Source: Chimaeribacter californicus
GTDB lineage: Bacteria > Pseudomonadota > Gammaproteobacteria > Enterobacterales > Enterobacteriaceae
Length of the DNA stretch: 64,000 bases
Assembly (NCBI RefSeq): GCF_002858675.1
Contig: NZ_PJZF01000007.1
Span: 144,001 to 208,000, forward strand
Direction of reading: 5' to 3'
Part shown: positions 29,207 through 40,150 of the stretch, piece by piece
How the letters are laid out: each line of letters opens with the position of its first letter
Numbering within the stretch: the first letter of the stretch is position 1
The notes under the pieces: generated by a model
Databases searched by the model: none
Told to the model about the DNA's origin: nothing
The model's input: only the letters and a program-made list of their open reading frames with translations
Translations under genes and position numbers: made by a program

Positions 29207-29258
29207 TCGTTTCTATTTCGTGACATTCACTACGTGACACTTTATTAAGGACAATGGC

Positions 29259-29651
29259 ATGGCTGCTTATGTATGGGTAAAAGATCTGCATATCCTCACG
29301 GTACTGCTCAGCGTTACGCTGCTGGTGGTGCGCTTTTTCTGGCTCTGTAGCCACTCACCGCGCCTGCAGCAGCGCTGGGTACGCATTGTTCCCCATATCA
29401 ATGACACGGTATTGCTGCTCAGCGGCGTCGCGCTGGTGCTGATTACCCATTTTTATCCGTTCAGCCCGCAAGGCGCATGGCTGACGGAGAAGTTATTCGG
29501 CGTTATTATCTATATTGCGCTGGGCTTCGTCGCCCTGAGCAAAAAGCCACGCAGTCAGTCCGCCCGTTGGGCCGCCTTTATTCTGGCGCTGATCTGCCTG
29601 GCCCTGATTGTGAAATTGGCGGTCACGAAAGTGCCGCTGTTGTTAGGATAA
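29259..29651 (+). CDS. sirB2: SirB2 family membrane protein
   Basis: 130 aa with about four membrane segments (HILTVLLSVTLLVVRFF, LLLSGVALVLITHF, GVIIYIALGFVAL, ILALICLALIVKLAV). YchQ/SirB2 family of unclear function; the name comes from a Salmonella locus affecting SirA-linked gene expression. Three bases separate it from sirB1, and the order prmC-sirB2-sirB1-kdsA is conserved in enterobacteria. Confidence 0.9.
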   Translation: MAAYVWVKDLHILTVLLSVTLLVVRFFWLCSHSPRLQQRWVRIVPHINDTVLLLSGVALVLITHFYPFSPQGAWLTEKLFGVIIYIALGFVALSKKPRSQSARWAAFILALICLALIVKLAVTKVPLLLG

Positions 29652-29654
29652 TGA

Positions 29655-31369
<1,715 letters not shown>

Positions 31370-31404
31370 TGCACACGCCGCGTAGCGCGTGAAAAGGCAA
31401 TCAC

Positions 31405-31432
31405 AAAAAGGCGATAACATTATCGCCTTTTT
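31405..31432 (+). terminator. Terminator after kdsA
   Basis: AAAAAGGCGATA (31405-31416) pairs with TATCGCCTTTTT (31421-31432). The A-run also allows use by the leftward dauA gene. Confidence 0.88.
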
Positions 31433-31461
31433 TACGTCAGCGCCTTTTTTACGTCTGCCGA

Positions 31462-33153
31462 TCAGGCCGCCGCCGCGTGCAGCGCTTCCGGCAGGGTGGC
31501 GCAGAAGGTCAGCCGCCCCGGCAGGGGTTGCACCCGGCCGCGCGCCAGCGTTTTCAGCGGCTGGTAAGGCACCTCACAGATATAGAGGTGTTTACCGGCG
31601 GGCAGGGCATCAATAAAGTGCTGAAGGGCGTTCAGCCCCCCGGCATCCAGCACCACCACCGCGTCCCACTGCAGGATAATGCGTTCAGCCTGCCGGGTGC
31701 GCGTTGCCAGCTCCTCAAAGATCCGCTCGGCCGCAGCGAAAAACAGCGGGCCGCTGACGCGGAACAGCTGCGTACCGGCGTGCTGGCCGGTGACTTCCGT
31801 CAGGCGGGTCATGCGCGCCACGCGGCGCATAAACAGCAGAGAGGCCAGCACGATGCCGACGCTTATCGCCAGTACCATATCAAACAGCACCGTCAGGCTC
31901 ATGCAGAGCAGCATCACGATGATGTCATCCTTCGGCGCACGGCGCAGCAGGCCCACCACTTTATGCGCCTCACTCATGTTCCACGCGACGATCAGCAGTA
32001 GCGCCGCCATGGCCGCCATCGGCAGGTAAGCCAGCAACGGGGCCAGGCTCAGTAGCGCCAGCAGCACCAGCAAGGCATGGATAACGGCGGCCACCGGCGA
32101 GGTGGCACCGGCGCGCACGTTGGCCGCCGAGCGCGCAATCGCGGCGGTGGCGGTGATGCCGCCGAAAAACGGCGCAACGATATTCCCGATGCCCTGGCCT
32201 ATCAGCTCATTGTTGGCGTGGTGTTTGCTGCCGGTCATGCCGTCCAGCACGACCGCGCAAAGCAGGGACTCAATCGCCCCCAGCATCGCCATGGTAAACG
32301 CCGCCGGCAGCAGCGCCGACACCAGCGCCCAGTCCAGGGTGACGGCCGGCCCGCTCCCGGTAGTAACATTCCACGGCAGCGCCAGTTGCGGCAGGATCGG
32401 CGGAATGCCGATGCCCTGGGTGCCGTCCGCCAGCAGGTAACTGAAACGCGAGCCGATGGTGGCAACCGGGTGCCCCAGGGTTGCCAGCAGCGCCATCACA
32501 CCGGTGCCGAGCAGCAGCGCCGGCAGGTGTCCCGGCAGCCGCACGCCGAGCCGCGGCCAGAAAATCAGCACCGCCAGCGTCGAGAAGCCAATCACCGCAT
32601 CCGCCGCGCTGAAGCTGGGTAAGGCCTGGGCCAGCGCCACGACTTTGTCGGTGAAGTGTTCCGGCACCGTCGCCATCTCCAGCCCGAATAGATCCTTGAT
32701 TTGCATCGTGGCGATAGTAATGCCGATGCCGGAGGTAAAGCCCAGCGTGACCGGCAACGGGATATATTCAATCAGCCTGCCGATGCGGGCGATGCCCATC
32801 AGCACCAGCATCACGCCGGAGAGCAGGGTCGCCACCAGCAGCCCGGCCAGCCCGAACTGCTGGGAGACCGGGAACAGGATCACCACAAAAGCCGCCGTCG
32901 GCCCGGAGACGCTGAAACGCGAGCCGCCGCACAACGCAATCACCAGCCCGGCAATCGCCGAGGTGTAAAGGCCATACTGGGGTGGCACCCCGCTGGCAAT
33001 CGCCAGCGCCATCGCCAGCGGAATGGCAATAATCCCGACGGTGATGCCTGCCACGGCATCTTTCATCAGGCGCTGGAGCGAATAAGGTTCATGCCGGCAG
33101 GCCTCTGCCAGCGCATTGCCCCGGAGGAGGGCGCGGAATCCATGCATTTTCAT
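31462..33153 (-). CDS. dauA: C4-dicarboxylate transporter DauA (SulP family)
   Basis: 563 aa from the ATG at 33153; the longer frame adds a leader with no family similarity. Membrane domain with the SulP signature [21 protein letters not shown] and a C-terminal STAS domain (about 440-555). It aligns closely with E. coli DauA (YchM), the aerobic succinate transporter, including the stretch SHVATIGS-like region and [19 protein letters not shown]. It follows kdsA convergently rather than lying next to prs as in E. coli. Confidence 0.92.
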   Translation of the reverse strand: MKMHGFRALLRGNALAEACRHEPYSLQRLMKDAVAGITVGIIAIPLAMALAIASGVPPQYGLYTSAIAGLVIALCGGSRFSVSGPTAAFVVILFPVSQQFGLAGLLVATLLSGVMLVLMGIARIGRLIEYIPLPVTLGFTSGIGITIATMQIKDLFGLEMATVPEHFTDKVVALAQALPSFSAADAVIGFSTLAVLIFWPRLGVRLPGHLPALLLGTGVMALLATLGHPVATIGSRFSYLLADGTQGIGIPPILPQLALPWNVTTGSGPAVTLDWALVSALLPAAFTMAMLGAIESLLCAVVLDGMTGSKHHANNELIGQGIGNIVAPFFGGITATAAIARSAANVRAGATSPVAAVIHALLVLLALLSLAPLLAYLPMAAMAALLLIVAWNMSEAHKVVGLLRRAPKDDIIVMLLCMSLTVLFDMVLAISVGIVLASLLFMRRVARMTRLTEVTGQHAGTQLFRVSGPLFFAAAERIFEELATRTRQAERIILQWDAVVVLDAGGLNALQHFIDALPAGKHLYICEVPYQPLKTLARGRVQPLPGRLTFCATLPEALHAAAA

Positions 33154-33487
33154 TACGGAACAACCCAAAAGAGAGAAAAAAGGCGGAGCCTGACCAGCCC
33201 GCCGGATAAGCGCGCCATACCTTACGCCGGTCAGCCCCGGCACTTATAGATGTAAGTCAAACTCTGTCAGGGATTGTGCGCGGTGGGGCGAGGGCGGGTA
33301 ATGATTCAGGTACAGGCAATAAGCAGGGGTTATAATTCTCAGGGGAAATGTCGGTGCCTTCACACCGTCAGCGGTAGAGGCTTCATGCCGGTGGGATTCA
33401 TCTATAGTGAGGTAATAGCTTGAAATCGCAAGCGTACCGGGCCGGGCCGGCAGCAGGGTGCCCAGTGCAGAGGGAGAGGCAACGATC

Positions 33488-34579
33488 ATGCAGCTGTTTT
33501 TATCTTATCCGACACTTTATGCGGACATCTGCGTTACCTACGCAACGCTTTCCCTGAGTTATTTTGCGCTGAGCAGCCAGTCAGCGTTCTCCTGGCAGAG
33601 TGAGGCCTGGAAGCGGGTCGCGTTCGGGCTGCTTTCCGGGCTGGCGCTGTACTACCTGATCCCTGACCGGCTTGATGTCTCCACCCATCTCTTTTTTAAC
33701 TTTGAGATGATCCCGATTATCCTGGTGACCTTTTTTGGCGGCTGGTTGAGCGGAGTCACCAGTTTTCTGGTGAATGTGGCGCTGACGGAGCCCCTCTCGC
33801 TGGATAATCTGCTGATCGCCTCGGTGCTGGTGCCGCTGTTGCTGTTGCGCGTCTGGCGGCATAAAACCCACCGGCTGTTTTACCGCGCCATCATCCTGAT
33901 CGCGTTCTACCGTATGGCGCTGGCCTACAGCCAGCCGCTGCGCGTGCCCTGGTACGATGTGCTGTTTTACCAGTGTGCGGTAACCGGCTGCCTCGCGGCC
34001 TGCTACCATGCGCTTAACTTTGCCGAGCGGCATATTCACGCCTATTTTTCATTACGCGATCGCGCCACGATCGACAGCCTGACCCGGCTCAACAACCGCA
34101 CCAGCATTGACTTCAAACTGATGTCGCTTCAGGCGCACCAGAAACCGGGTGGCCTGCTGCTGATTGATATTGATAATTTTAAGCAGGTGAATGACACCCA
34201 TGGGCACCTGGTGGGTGACCAGTTGCTGGTGCAATTGAGTGAGGTGCTGATGCAGAGCCTCGACAGCGCCGATTTTGCCGGTCGCTATGGTGGCGAAGAG
34301 TTTATTGTGATTACCGATCGCCATAATACCGGGCCGATCGTGGAAACCGCGGAACGCATCCGGCAGGCGATGTCTGCCAGTGTGCTGCGGCTGGCCGAGG
34401 GGGCCAGCCTGTCCGTCACGGTCTCTATCGGGGCAGCGATTTATCTGCCGGGCATGGCGATGAACAAAGCGGTAGAAATGGCCGATGATGCCCTTTATCA
34501 GGCCAAGCGCAACGGCAAAAATCAGGTGATGTGCAGCCGGATTATGCAACTGGATCAGCTCGGGGATGGCCCGGGATAG
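33488..34579 (+). CDS. Membrane-bound GGDEF diguanylate cyclase
   Basis: 363 aa from ATG 33488, chosen over an upstream in-frame start because GGAGAGG lies before it. The N-terminal half has about six membrane segments, resembling the 5TMR-LYT/MASE sensor type ([17 protein letters not shown]). The C-terminal GGDEF domain has an intact GGEEF active site. The inhibitory I-site is lost: the R-x-x-D position reads D-S-A-D, so product inhibition is not expected. It ends at the palindromic terminator shared with the tRNA gene downstream. Confidence 0.88.
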   Translation: MQLFLSYPTLYADICVTYATLSLSYFALSSQSAFSWQSEAWKRVAFGLLSGLALYYLIPDRLDVSTHLFFNFEMIPIILVTFFGGWLSGVTSFLVNVALTEPLSLDNLLIASVLVPLLLLRVWRHKTHRLFYRAIILIAFYRMALAYSQPLRVPWYDVLFYQCAVTGCLAACYHALNFAERHIHAYFSLRDRATIDSLTRLNNRTSIDFKLMSLQAHQKPGGLLLIDIDNFKQVNDTHGHLVGDQLLVQLSEVLMQSLDSADFAGRYGGEEFIVITDRHNTGPIVETAERIRQAMSASVLRLAEGASLSVTVSIGAAIYLPGMAMNKAVEMADDALYQAKRNGKNQVMCSRIMQLDQLGDGPG

Positions 34580-34616
34580 CGCGTGGGGGCGGGTTCTCAC
34601 TGGCGGGAAGTATAAA

Positions 34617-34652
34617 AGCAGAAGGCCCTGATTTTCATCAGGGCCTTCTGCT
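34617..34652. terminator. Bidirectional terminator (first copy)
   Basis: AGCAGAAGGCCCTGA (34617-34631) pairs perfectly with TCAGGGCCTTCTGCT (34638-34652) around a six-base loop, with A-rich and T-rich flanks. It ends both the rightward diguanylate cyclase and the leftward tRNA-Ser. A near copy is at about 35104-35139. Confidence 0.92.
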
Positions 34653-34660
34653 TTTTAATT

Positions 34661-34750
34661 TGGCGGTGAGAGAGGGGTTCGAACCCTCGATACGCTTTCA
34701 CGTATACACACTTTCCAGGCGTGCTCCTTCAGCCACTCAGACACCTCACC
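34661..34750 (-). tRNA. tRNA-Ser (anticodon GGA), copy 1
   Basis: 90-base gene including an encoded CCA. Read on the minus strand it starts GGTGAGGTGTCTGAGTGG, has the anticodon loop CTGGAAA (GGA), a long class II variable arm closed by TACG/CGTA, and a T-arm with GGTTCGAA. It matches enterobacterial tRNA-Ser(GGA), as serX, which also lies upstream of ghrA in E. coli. Confidence 0.95.
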
Positions 34751-34788
34751 GTTTTCGTCTCATCGCTATCGCGGCTCAACGGGGCGCT

Positions 34789-34817
34789 ACTATAGGGAGG
34801 TCAGTGCAAAGGGTCAA
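34789..34817 (-). promoter_or_regulatory. Promoter of tRNA-Ser copy 1
   Basis: On the minus strand: -35 TTGACC (34812-34817), 17-base spacer, -10 TATAGT (34789-34794), then a GC-rich discriminator GCGCCCCG as expected for a stringently controlled stable-RNA promoter. Confidence 0.82.
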
Positions 34818-35103
34818 GAAGATTTTCTCTGTTTGTTGGCAAATGGTTAAGCTCTGTGCGCTTTGCCGCTTATGTCACCGTTTTACCCGGTTTACGTACC
34901 GGGTAAACCCTGAAAAAAGAGAGAAAAATGTCTGTTCCCGGTGGCGTGTTCTCAGCCACAAACGCAGAAGGGCGGTTCGGTCGGGGTGCACTCGCGCCTT
35001 CCCTGGCGCTCGCCCTTGCGGGTGGCGGGGCCATGCAAAACGGCGTTTCTGCCGTTTTGTCGAACCACAGGGTTCTCACCGGCCGCCCATCCCCGGATTC
35101 AAA

Positions 35104-35139
35104 AGCAGAAGGCCCCGATTTTCATCGGGGCCTTCTGCT
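35104..35139. terminator. Bidirectional terminator (second copy)
   Basis: AGCAGAAGGCCCCGA pairs with TCGGGGCCTTCTGCT around TTTTCA. It is the same hairpin as at 34617 with a compensated T-to-C/A-to-G pair change, so the structure is conserved. Confidence 0.9.
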
Positions 35140-35147
35140 TTTGAATA

Positions 35148-35237
35148 TGGCGGTGAGGGAGGGATTCGAACCCTCGATACGTTTTCACGTATACACACTT
35201 TCCAGGCGTGCTCCTTCAGCCACTCGGACACCTCACC
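35148..35237 (-). tRNA. tRNA-Ser (anticodon GGA), copy 2
   Basis: 90-base gene, nearly identical to copy 1 with the same anticodon loop CTGGAAA and encoded CCA. Differences are few: C for T in the D-stem region (GTCCGAG), and changes in the variable arm and T-stem. Confidence 0.95.
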
Positions 35238-35659
35238 ATATTGTCGTCTCGCCGCTTTCGCGTCTCAACGGGGCGCTACTATAGGGAGGTCAGTGCAATG
35301 GGTCAAGCCCCTTTTTTCAGGTTTTTACCGTTTAGTTAAACTTTCAGCAATCTGTTGTTTTAAAAAACAATTTTTGGCGTAACTCTGCACAACCTGCATC
35401 AGAACACGGCCCAGATACCCGCTGTTATGGTTCTTTCAACAGGTTATTGAGGGTATCTGCATAACCAGGCAATAAATGGCGCAAATAATGATTAAACAAT
35501 CAATAGCCTGCTAATAAAGCTGGCAATCCGGCGGCACGTGACGCTAAATAGAAAAAAATGCCTGACGCCGGTCAGGAATAAAATAACCGGGCACAGCGGG
35601 CAGGGCAGCGCGCCGCCGGATGCCGGATTGGCATCGTGCTAAGGAAATACAGGGGTTTT
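35238..35659. other. Intergenic region between tRNA-Ser copy 2 and the POT gene
   Basis: Holds the tRNA copy 2 promoter (35278-35306), an AT-rich stretch around 35350-35375 and a small hairpin CCTGAC/GTCAGG (35561-35566, 35571-35576) in the leader of the transporter gene. I see no gene. Confidence 0.5.
35278..35306 (-). promoter_or_regulatory. Promoter of tRNA-Ser copy 2
   Basis: Minus strand: -35 TTGACC (35301-35306), 17-base spacer, -10 TATAGT (35278-35283) and the same GCGCCCCG discriminator as copy 1. Confidence 0.82.
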
Positions 35660-37129
35660 ATGCGTCACACATCCACTACACCGCAGGCCGGGCATCACAT
35701 CCCTGCCGGTGCCGGGACACTTTTTTTCATCCAGATCTTCGCCACGCTCGGTTTCGCCGTGCTCTACTCCACGCTGGTGCTCTATGCCACCAAAAAACTC
35801 GGCTTCAGTGAGGGCAGTGCCAACGCCATGATGGGCGTCTTCGGCGCTTTCAACTATGGCCTGCACATGTTCGGCGGCTACCTCGGCGGGCGTTACCTCA
35901 GCAACCGCAACCTGTTTGTGCTGGGCATGGTGTTGCAGGTGATCGGCTGCTGGCTGATCGCCACCGCCGGGGTCAGCGGGCTCTACTGGGGGCTGGCGAT
36001 GTTCCTGACCGGCAGCGGCCTGAACGTCACCTGCCTGAATATGATGCTGACGCAGCGCTTCCGCCCGGAGGATGAACGGCGTGAGTCAGCCTTCCTCTGG
36101 AACTATGCCGGCATGAACCTCGGCTTCTTTATCGGCTTTGCCGTGGCCGGCTATTTCCAGCTGAGTGAAAACTACCGCGCGCTGTTCCTGTTTGCCACCT
36201 TCGGCAACCTGCTGGCGATTGTGATTACTCTGCTGCGCTGGCGCATCCTGAAAGATGTGAATACCCCGTTGAATGAGGTGTCACGCGGGCGCTTCCGCCT
36301 GAATATGCTGATCGGGGTGGCGATTCTGCTGCTGCTGGTGCCGCTGATCCGCGTATTGCTGACCCACGCCGGTTTCAGCGGCTACTTTGTGGTGACGCTG
36401 GGCGCGCTGATCTTCCTGGCGCTGATGGTGGTCACGCTGCGCCACCCGCAGCGCGATGAACGCCGCCGCATGGTCGCTTACCTGCTGCTGGCGCTGGGGT
36501 CGCTGGTGTTCTGGATGATCTACCAGCTGGCGCCGATGGGCCTGATGCTGTTTACCGAACACAATATTGACCTGAACGTCTATGGCCTGCGCGTCGCCCC
36601 GCAGTGGGTGCAGAACATCAATACCATCGTGATCGTGGTGGGCGGGCCGCTGATGGCCTGGCTGTTCAGCCGCCTGCGCCTGCGCGGCCGGCGCATCGAC
36701 ATCCCGTTGCAGTTTTCCGCCTCGCTGTTCTGCATCGGGCTGGGTATGCTGGTGCTGCCGGTGGGGATCTCACTGGCGGGGGCGGACGGGCTGGTGGCGT
36801 TTAAATGGATTGTGATCAGCTACGTGTTGCAAAGCCTGGGGGAGCTGCTGATCTCACCGATTGGCTATGCGATGATCGGCAAGCTCGCCCCGGCGCGTTA
36901 CCAGGGCATCATGATGGGCTGCTGGATGATGGTCACCGGCGTTGCCTCGGTGCTGGCCGGGTATATCTCCGGGCTGATGCCGCAAAACAGCGGCAATACG
37001 CCGCTGGCCACCAACCCCGGCTACGGCACTGTCTTCACCTCGTTAGGCTGGGGGGCGGTGGCGACCGGGGTGGTATTACTGGTGCTGATGCCGTTGCTGC
37101 GTAAACTGATTCAACGCACGGCCGCCTGA
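35660..37129 (+). CDS. POT/PTR-family (proton-coupled oligopeptide-type) transporter
   Basis: 489 aa from ATG 35660 (AGGGG upstream); about 12-14 membrane segments. The early part (LYSTLVLYATKKLGFSEGSANAMMGVFGAFNYG... FGGYLGG) and late part (GELLISPIGYAMIGKLAPARYQGIMMG) follow the POT pattern, but the usual ExxER motif of peptide transporters is not seen, so the substrate may not be a di- or tripeptide. It lies between tRNA-Ser and ghrA, each probably with its own promoter. Confidence 0.78.
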   Translation: MRHTSTTPQAGHHIPAGAGTLFFIQIFATLGFAVLYSTLVLYATKKLGFSEGSANAMMGVFGAFNYGLHMFGGYLGGRYLSNRNLFVLGMVLQVIGCWLIATAGVSGLYWGLAMFLTGSGLNVTCLNMMLTQRFRPEDERRESAFLWNYAGMNLGFFIGFAVAGYFQLSENYRALFLFATFGNLLAIVITLLRWRILKDVNTPLNEVSRGRFRLNMLIGVAILLLLVPLIRVLLTHAGFSGYFVVTLGALIFLALMVVTLRHPQRDERRRMVAYLLLALGSLVFWMIYQLAPMGLMLFTEHNIDLNVYGLRVAPQWVQNINTIVIVVGGPLMAWLFSRLRLRGRRIDIPLQFSASLFCIGLGMLVLPVGISLAGADGLVAFKWIVISYVLQSLGELLISPIGYAMIGKLAPARYQGIMMGCWMMVTGVASVLAGYISGLMPQNSGNTPLATNPGYGTVFTSLGWGAVATGVVLLVLMPLLRKLIQRTAA

Positions 37130-37176
37130 ACCCGCCGCGCGCCGATGGACATGGAATAACTTCAGGAGGGCAGAGT

Positions 37177-38118
37177 ATGAACATCCTTTTTTATCATCCG
37201 ACCTTTAACAGCCAGACGTGGATAGCTGGGCTGGCGCAACGCCTGCCGGAGGCGCAGGTGCGCGTCTGGCAACCCGGGGATGACGCCCCGGCGGACTATG
37301 CGCTGGTGTGGCAGCCACCGCGTGAGATGCTGGCGAGCCGCAGCGGGCTGAAGGGCATTTTTGCCCTGGGCGCAGGCGTTGATGCCATTCTGGCGCAGGA
37401 GCAACAGGCACCGGGCACGCTGCCGGCGGGCGTGCCGCTGCTGCGGCTGGAAGACACCGGCATGGGGCAGCAGATGCAGGAGTATGTGCTGGCCTATGTG
37501 CTGCGCTTTTTCCGCCGGATGGATGAGTACCAGCTCCAGCAGCAGCAAAAACAGTGGCAGCCGCTGAAACCGCACCGGCAGGAGACCTTCCCGATCGGCA
37601 TTATGGGGGCCGGGGTGCTGGGGCAGCAGGTGGCGCAGGCGCTGGTGGGGCTCGGGTTTACTGTGCGCTGCTGGAGCCGCAGCCCGAAACAGATTGAGGG
37701 CGTCGGGAGTTTCCACGGCCGCGATAATTTACCGGCGTTCCTGAAGGGTACCCGGCTATTGATCAACCTGTTGCCGAACACGCCGGAAACCGTGGGCATC
37801 CTCGATCTGGCGCTGATGAAACAGCTGGCCCCCCAGGCGTACCTGATCAACGCGGCGCGCGGCGCACACCTGAAAGAGGGCGATCTGCTGACGGCGCTGG
37901 AGCAGGGGCAGGTGGCGGCCGCCGCGCTGGATGTGTTTGCCGATGAGCCGCTGGCACGCATGCACCCGTTCTGGTCGCACCCGCGCGTTACGGTGACGCC
38001 GCACATCGCTGCCGTGACCCTGCCGGCACAGGCGATGGACCAGATCGTCGCCAACATCCGCGCCATTGAGCAGGGGAAAACCCCCGCCGGGCTGGTTGAC
38101 CGGGATCGCGGTTATTGA
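37177..38118 (+). CDS. ghrA: Glyoxylate/hydroxypyruvate reductase A
   Basis: 313 aa D-2-hydroxyacid dehydrogenase; reduces glyoxylate to glycolate and hydroxypyruvate to glycerate with NADPH. The cofactor motif is GIMGAGVLGQQVAQAL; catalytic Arg, Glu and His lie in NAARGAHL, DVFADEP and TPHIAAVT. AGGAGGGC precedes ATG 37177. In E. coli ghrA is followed by ycdX and ycdY; here an 10-kb accessory block follows. Confidence 0.92.
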   Translation: MNILFYHPTFNSQTWIAGLAQRLPEAQVRVWQPGDDAPADYALVWQPPREMLASRSGLKGIFALGAGVDAILAQEQQAPGTLPAGVPLLRLEDTGMGQQMQEYVLAYVLRFFRRMDEYQLQQQQKQWQPLKPHRQETFPIGIMGAGVLGQQVAQALVGLGFTVRCWSRSPKQIEGVGSFHGRDNLPAFLKGTRLLINLLPNTPETVGILDLALMKQLAPQAYLINAARGAHLKEGDLLTALEQGQVAAAALDVFADEPLARMHPFWSHPRVTVTPHIAAVTLPAQAMDQIVANIRAIEQGKTPAGLVDRDRGY

Positions 38119-38412
38119 TTCTCCGCTGCGCGGTGTATCAGGGTGCTGCTGCGGCGGCGGCACCCAACAAGGCATTGACCATGAGCACGATAAAATACGC
38201 AGAACCCGGTTTAATGCTGTAAGACAAAATATAAAATCATGCCGTCACGGCAAGCAAAAAAGATTTTCGCTCATTCCGGCCGGACGCCTGCCTCATTATT
38301 TTCTATCCAGACGCTAGCTTAATAATATTTTACCGCCCCCCGCTTCTCAAATAATCTGGAAATTCATTATCAGGTATTAATCCTGGCCTGAAGTTATTTG
38401 AAGGACACTGAA

Positions 38413-39678
38413 ATGACGGTTGAAAAAAAAGAGATCGATACACTGGTAGTCGGCGCAGGTCAGGCTGGTGTGGCGATGAGTGAGCATCTGAGCCGGCTGG
38501 GTATTCCCCATCTGGTACTGGAAAAAAGCCGCATTGCAGAAGCATGGCGCAGCGGACGCTGGGATTCCTTAGTGGCTAACGGCCCCGCCTGGCATGACCG
38601 GTTCCCGGGGATGGAATTTCCGGGTTACACACCGGACAGTTTTGTCGCAAAAGAGGATGTGGCTGACTATTTTGTTGCCTATGCAAAAAAATTCGATGCG
38701 CCGATTCAAACCGGCGTCGAAGTAAAAAGGGCGACCCGCAATACGGGGCGGCCGGGATTTACCGTTGAAACCTCCGACGGCATTATTGAAGCGCAACGTA
38801 TTGTCGCGGCCACCGGCCCATTTCAGCGCCCGGTTATCCCGGCGATTGCGCCTGAGGATAACCGCCTCTTCCAGATTCACTCTGCCGATTACCGCCACCC
38901 CGGGCAATTGCCGGAGGGCGGCGTGCTGGTGGTCGGTGCCGGTTCATCCGGTGTACAGATTGCCGATGAATTGCAGCGTGCAGGGAAAAAGGTCTGGCTC
39001 TCCGTCGGCCCGCACGATCGCCCGCCGCGCAGCTATCGCAACCGGGACTTCTGCTGGTGGCTGGGCGTGCTGGGGTTGTGGGATGCGGCAGCCAGCCAGC
39101 CCGGCAAAGAGCATGTCACCATTGCCGTAAGCGGCGCACGAGGCGGACACACCGTCGACTTCCGCAAACTGGCTGCACAGGGCATCAATCTGGTCGGGCT
39201 GACGAGCGCTTTCCATCAGGGCGTGGTGAGCTTTCACCCGGATCTGGCCGGGAATATCAACCGCGGGGACGCCAATTACCTGTCGCTGCTGGACGCCGCC
39301 GATCGTTACATTGCCCAGAACGGTCTCGACCTGCCGGAAGAGCCAGAGGCGCGCCATTTTCTGCCTGATCCCGCCTGCATGACCGCCCCCACGCGGGAAA
39401 TCGACCTCGCCCAGGCAGGCATTACCGCCATTATCTGGGCGACCGGTTACGTCGCCGATTATCGCTGGCTGGAGGTGAATGCCTTTAATGAACAGAATAA
39501 ACCGCAGCATCATCGCGGGGTATCGAGCGAGCCGGGCGTCTATTTTCTTGGGCTTCCCTGGCTCTCGCGCCGGGGGTCAACCTTCATCTGGGGGGTGTGG
39601 CACGATGCAAAATACATCGCCGACCAGATTGCCATTCAGCGCCAATACCAGCATTACCAGACTACGTCAGAACGTTGA
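38413..39678 (+). CDS. Flavin-containing monooxygenase (CzcO/FMO-like)
   Basis: 421 aa. Two Rossmann motifs, GAGQAG (residues 14-19) for FAD and GAGSSG (175-180) for NADPH, with a FMO-type segment F-x-x-H-S-x-x-Y before the second (153-160) and the linker motif ATGY (342-345). Such enzymes oxygenate N or S atoms or perform Baeyer-Villiger reactions. ATG 38413 is supported by AAGGA seven bases upstream. First gene of a plus-strand operon with the RidA-like, DUF1028 and M20 genes, so the substrate is probably the nitrogen compound they process. Substrate unknown. Confidence 0.8.
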   Translation: MTVEKKEIDTLVVGAGQAGVAMSEHLSRLGIPHLVLEKSRIAEAWRSGRWDSLVANGPAWHDRFPGMEFPGYTPDSFVAKEDVADYFVAYAKKFDAPIQTGVEVKRATRNTGRPGFTVETSDGIIEAQRIVAATGPFQRPVIPAIAPEDNRLFQIHSADYRHPGQLPEGGVLVVGAGSSGVQIADELQRAGKKVWLSVGPHDRPPRSYRNRDFCWWLGVLGLWDAAASQPGKEHVTIAVSGARGGHTVDFRKLAAQGINLVGLTSAFHQGVVSFHPDLAGNINRGDANYLSLLDAADRYIAQNGLDLPEEPEARHFLPDPACMTAPTREIDLAQAGITAIIWATGYVADYRWLEVNAFNEQNKPQHHRGVSSEPGVYFLGLPWLSRRGSTFIWGVWHDAKYIADQIAIQRQYQHYQTTSER

Positions 39679-39712
39679 TACTCCTTCATTCCCGTCAACT
39701 CACAGGAAACAG

Positions 39713-40150
39713 ATGATGCCGACACATACCCGCATCCGTATGTTTAATACCAAAGAAACCTATCCGAACCAGGCCCTGGATAACGATCTCTGCCAGGCCG
39801 TCCGCGCCGGGAACACGGTTTATGTCCGTGGCCAGGTAGGCACTGATTTTGAAGGCAACCTGGTGGGGCTGGGCGATCCCCGTGCGCAGGCTGAGCAGGC
39901 GATGAAAAACGTCAAGCAGTTGCTTGAAGAGGCCGGCAGTGACCTGTCACACATTGTGAAAACCACCACCTACATCATCGACCCACGCTATCGCGAACCT
40001 ATCTATCTGGAAGTGGGGAAATGGCTGAAAGGGGTATTTCCCATTTCAACCGGGCTGGTGGTCTCTGCGCTGGCGCAACCGCAATGGCTGATGGAAATTG
40101 ATGTGATTGCCGTGATCCCCGATGACTGGAACGCTAAGGAGCCCGTATGA
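39713..40150 (+). CDS. RidA-family protein without the canonical arginine
   Basis: 145 aa, YjgF/YER057c/UK114 fold (LCQAVRAGNTVYVRGQVG, AEQAMKNVKQLLEEAGSDLSHIVKTTTYI). Canonical RidA hydrolyses reactive enamine/imine intermediates and needs an Arg in the PARS motif; at that place this protein reads PIST (110-113), so the arginine is absent, as in the non-archetypal Rid subgroups. It may be a dedicated pathway enzyme or lack deaminase activity. AGGAAAC precedes ATG 39713. Its stop overlaps the next start as ATGA. Confidence 0.82.
   Translation: MMPTHTRIRMFNTKETYPNQALDNDLCQAVRAGNTVYVRGQVGTDFEGNLVGLGDPRAQAEQAMKNVKQLLEEAGSDLSHIVKTTTYIIDPRYREPIYLEVGKWLKGVFPISTGLVVSALAQPQWLMEIDVIAVIPDDWNAKEPV

Larger units (their letters stand above)
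34751..35147. other. Spacer between the two tRNA-Ser genes
   Basis: Carries the promoter of copy 1 (34789-34817), a hairpin TTTACCCGG/CCGGGTAAA (34882-34890, 34899-34907), a hairpin AAAACGGC/GCCGTTTT (35037-35044, 35051-35058) and the terminator of copy 2 (about 35104-35139). The middle part (34930-35090) is GC-rich and non-coding as far as I can see. Confidence 0.6.

Noticed and set aside
34531..35382. Long open frame across both tRNA-Ser genes
   Set aside because: It runs through two tRNAs, two terminators and two promoters; the repeated peptide [16 protein letters not shown] is a translation of tRNA sequence.
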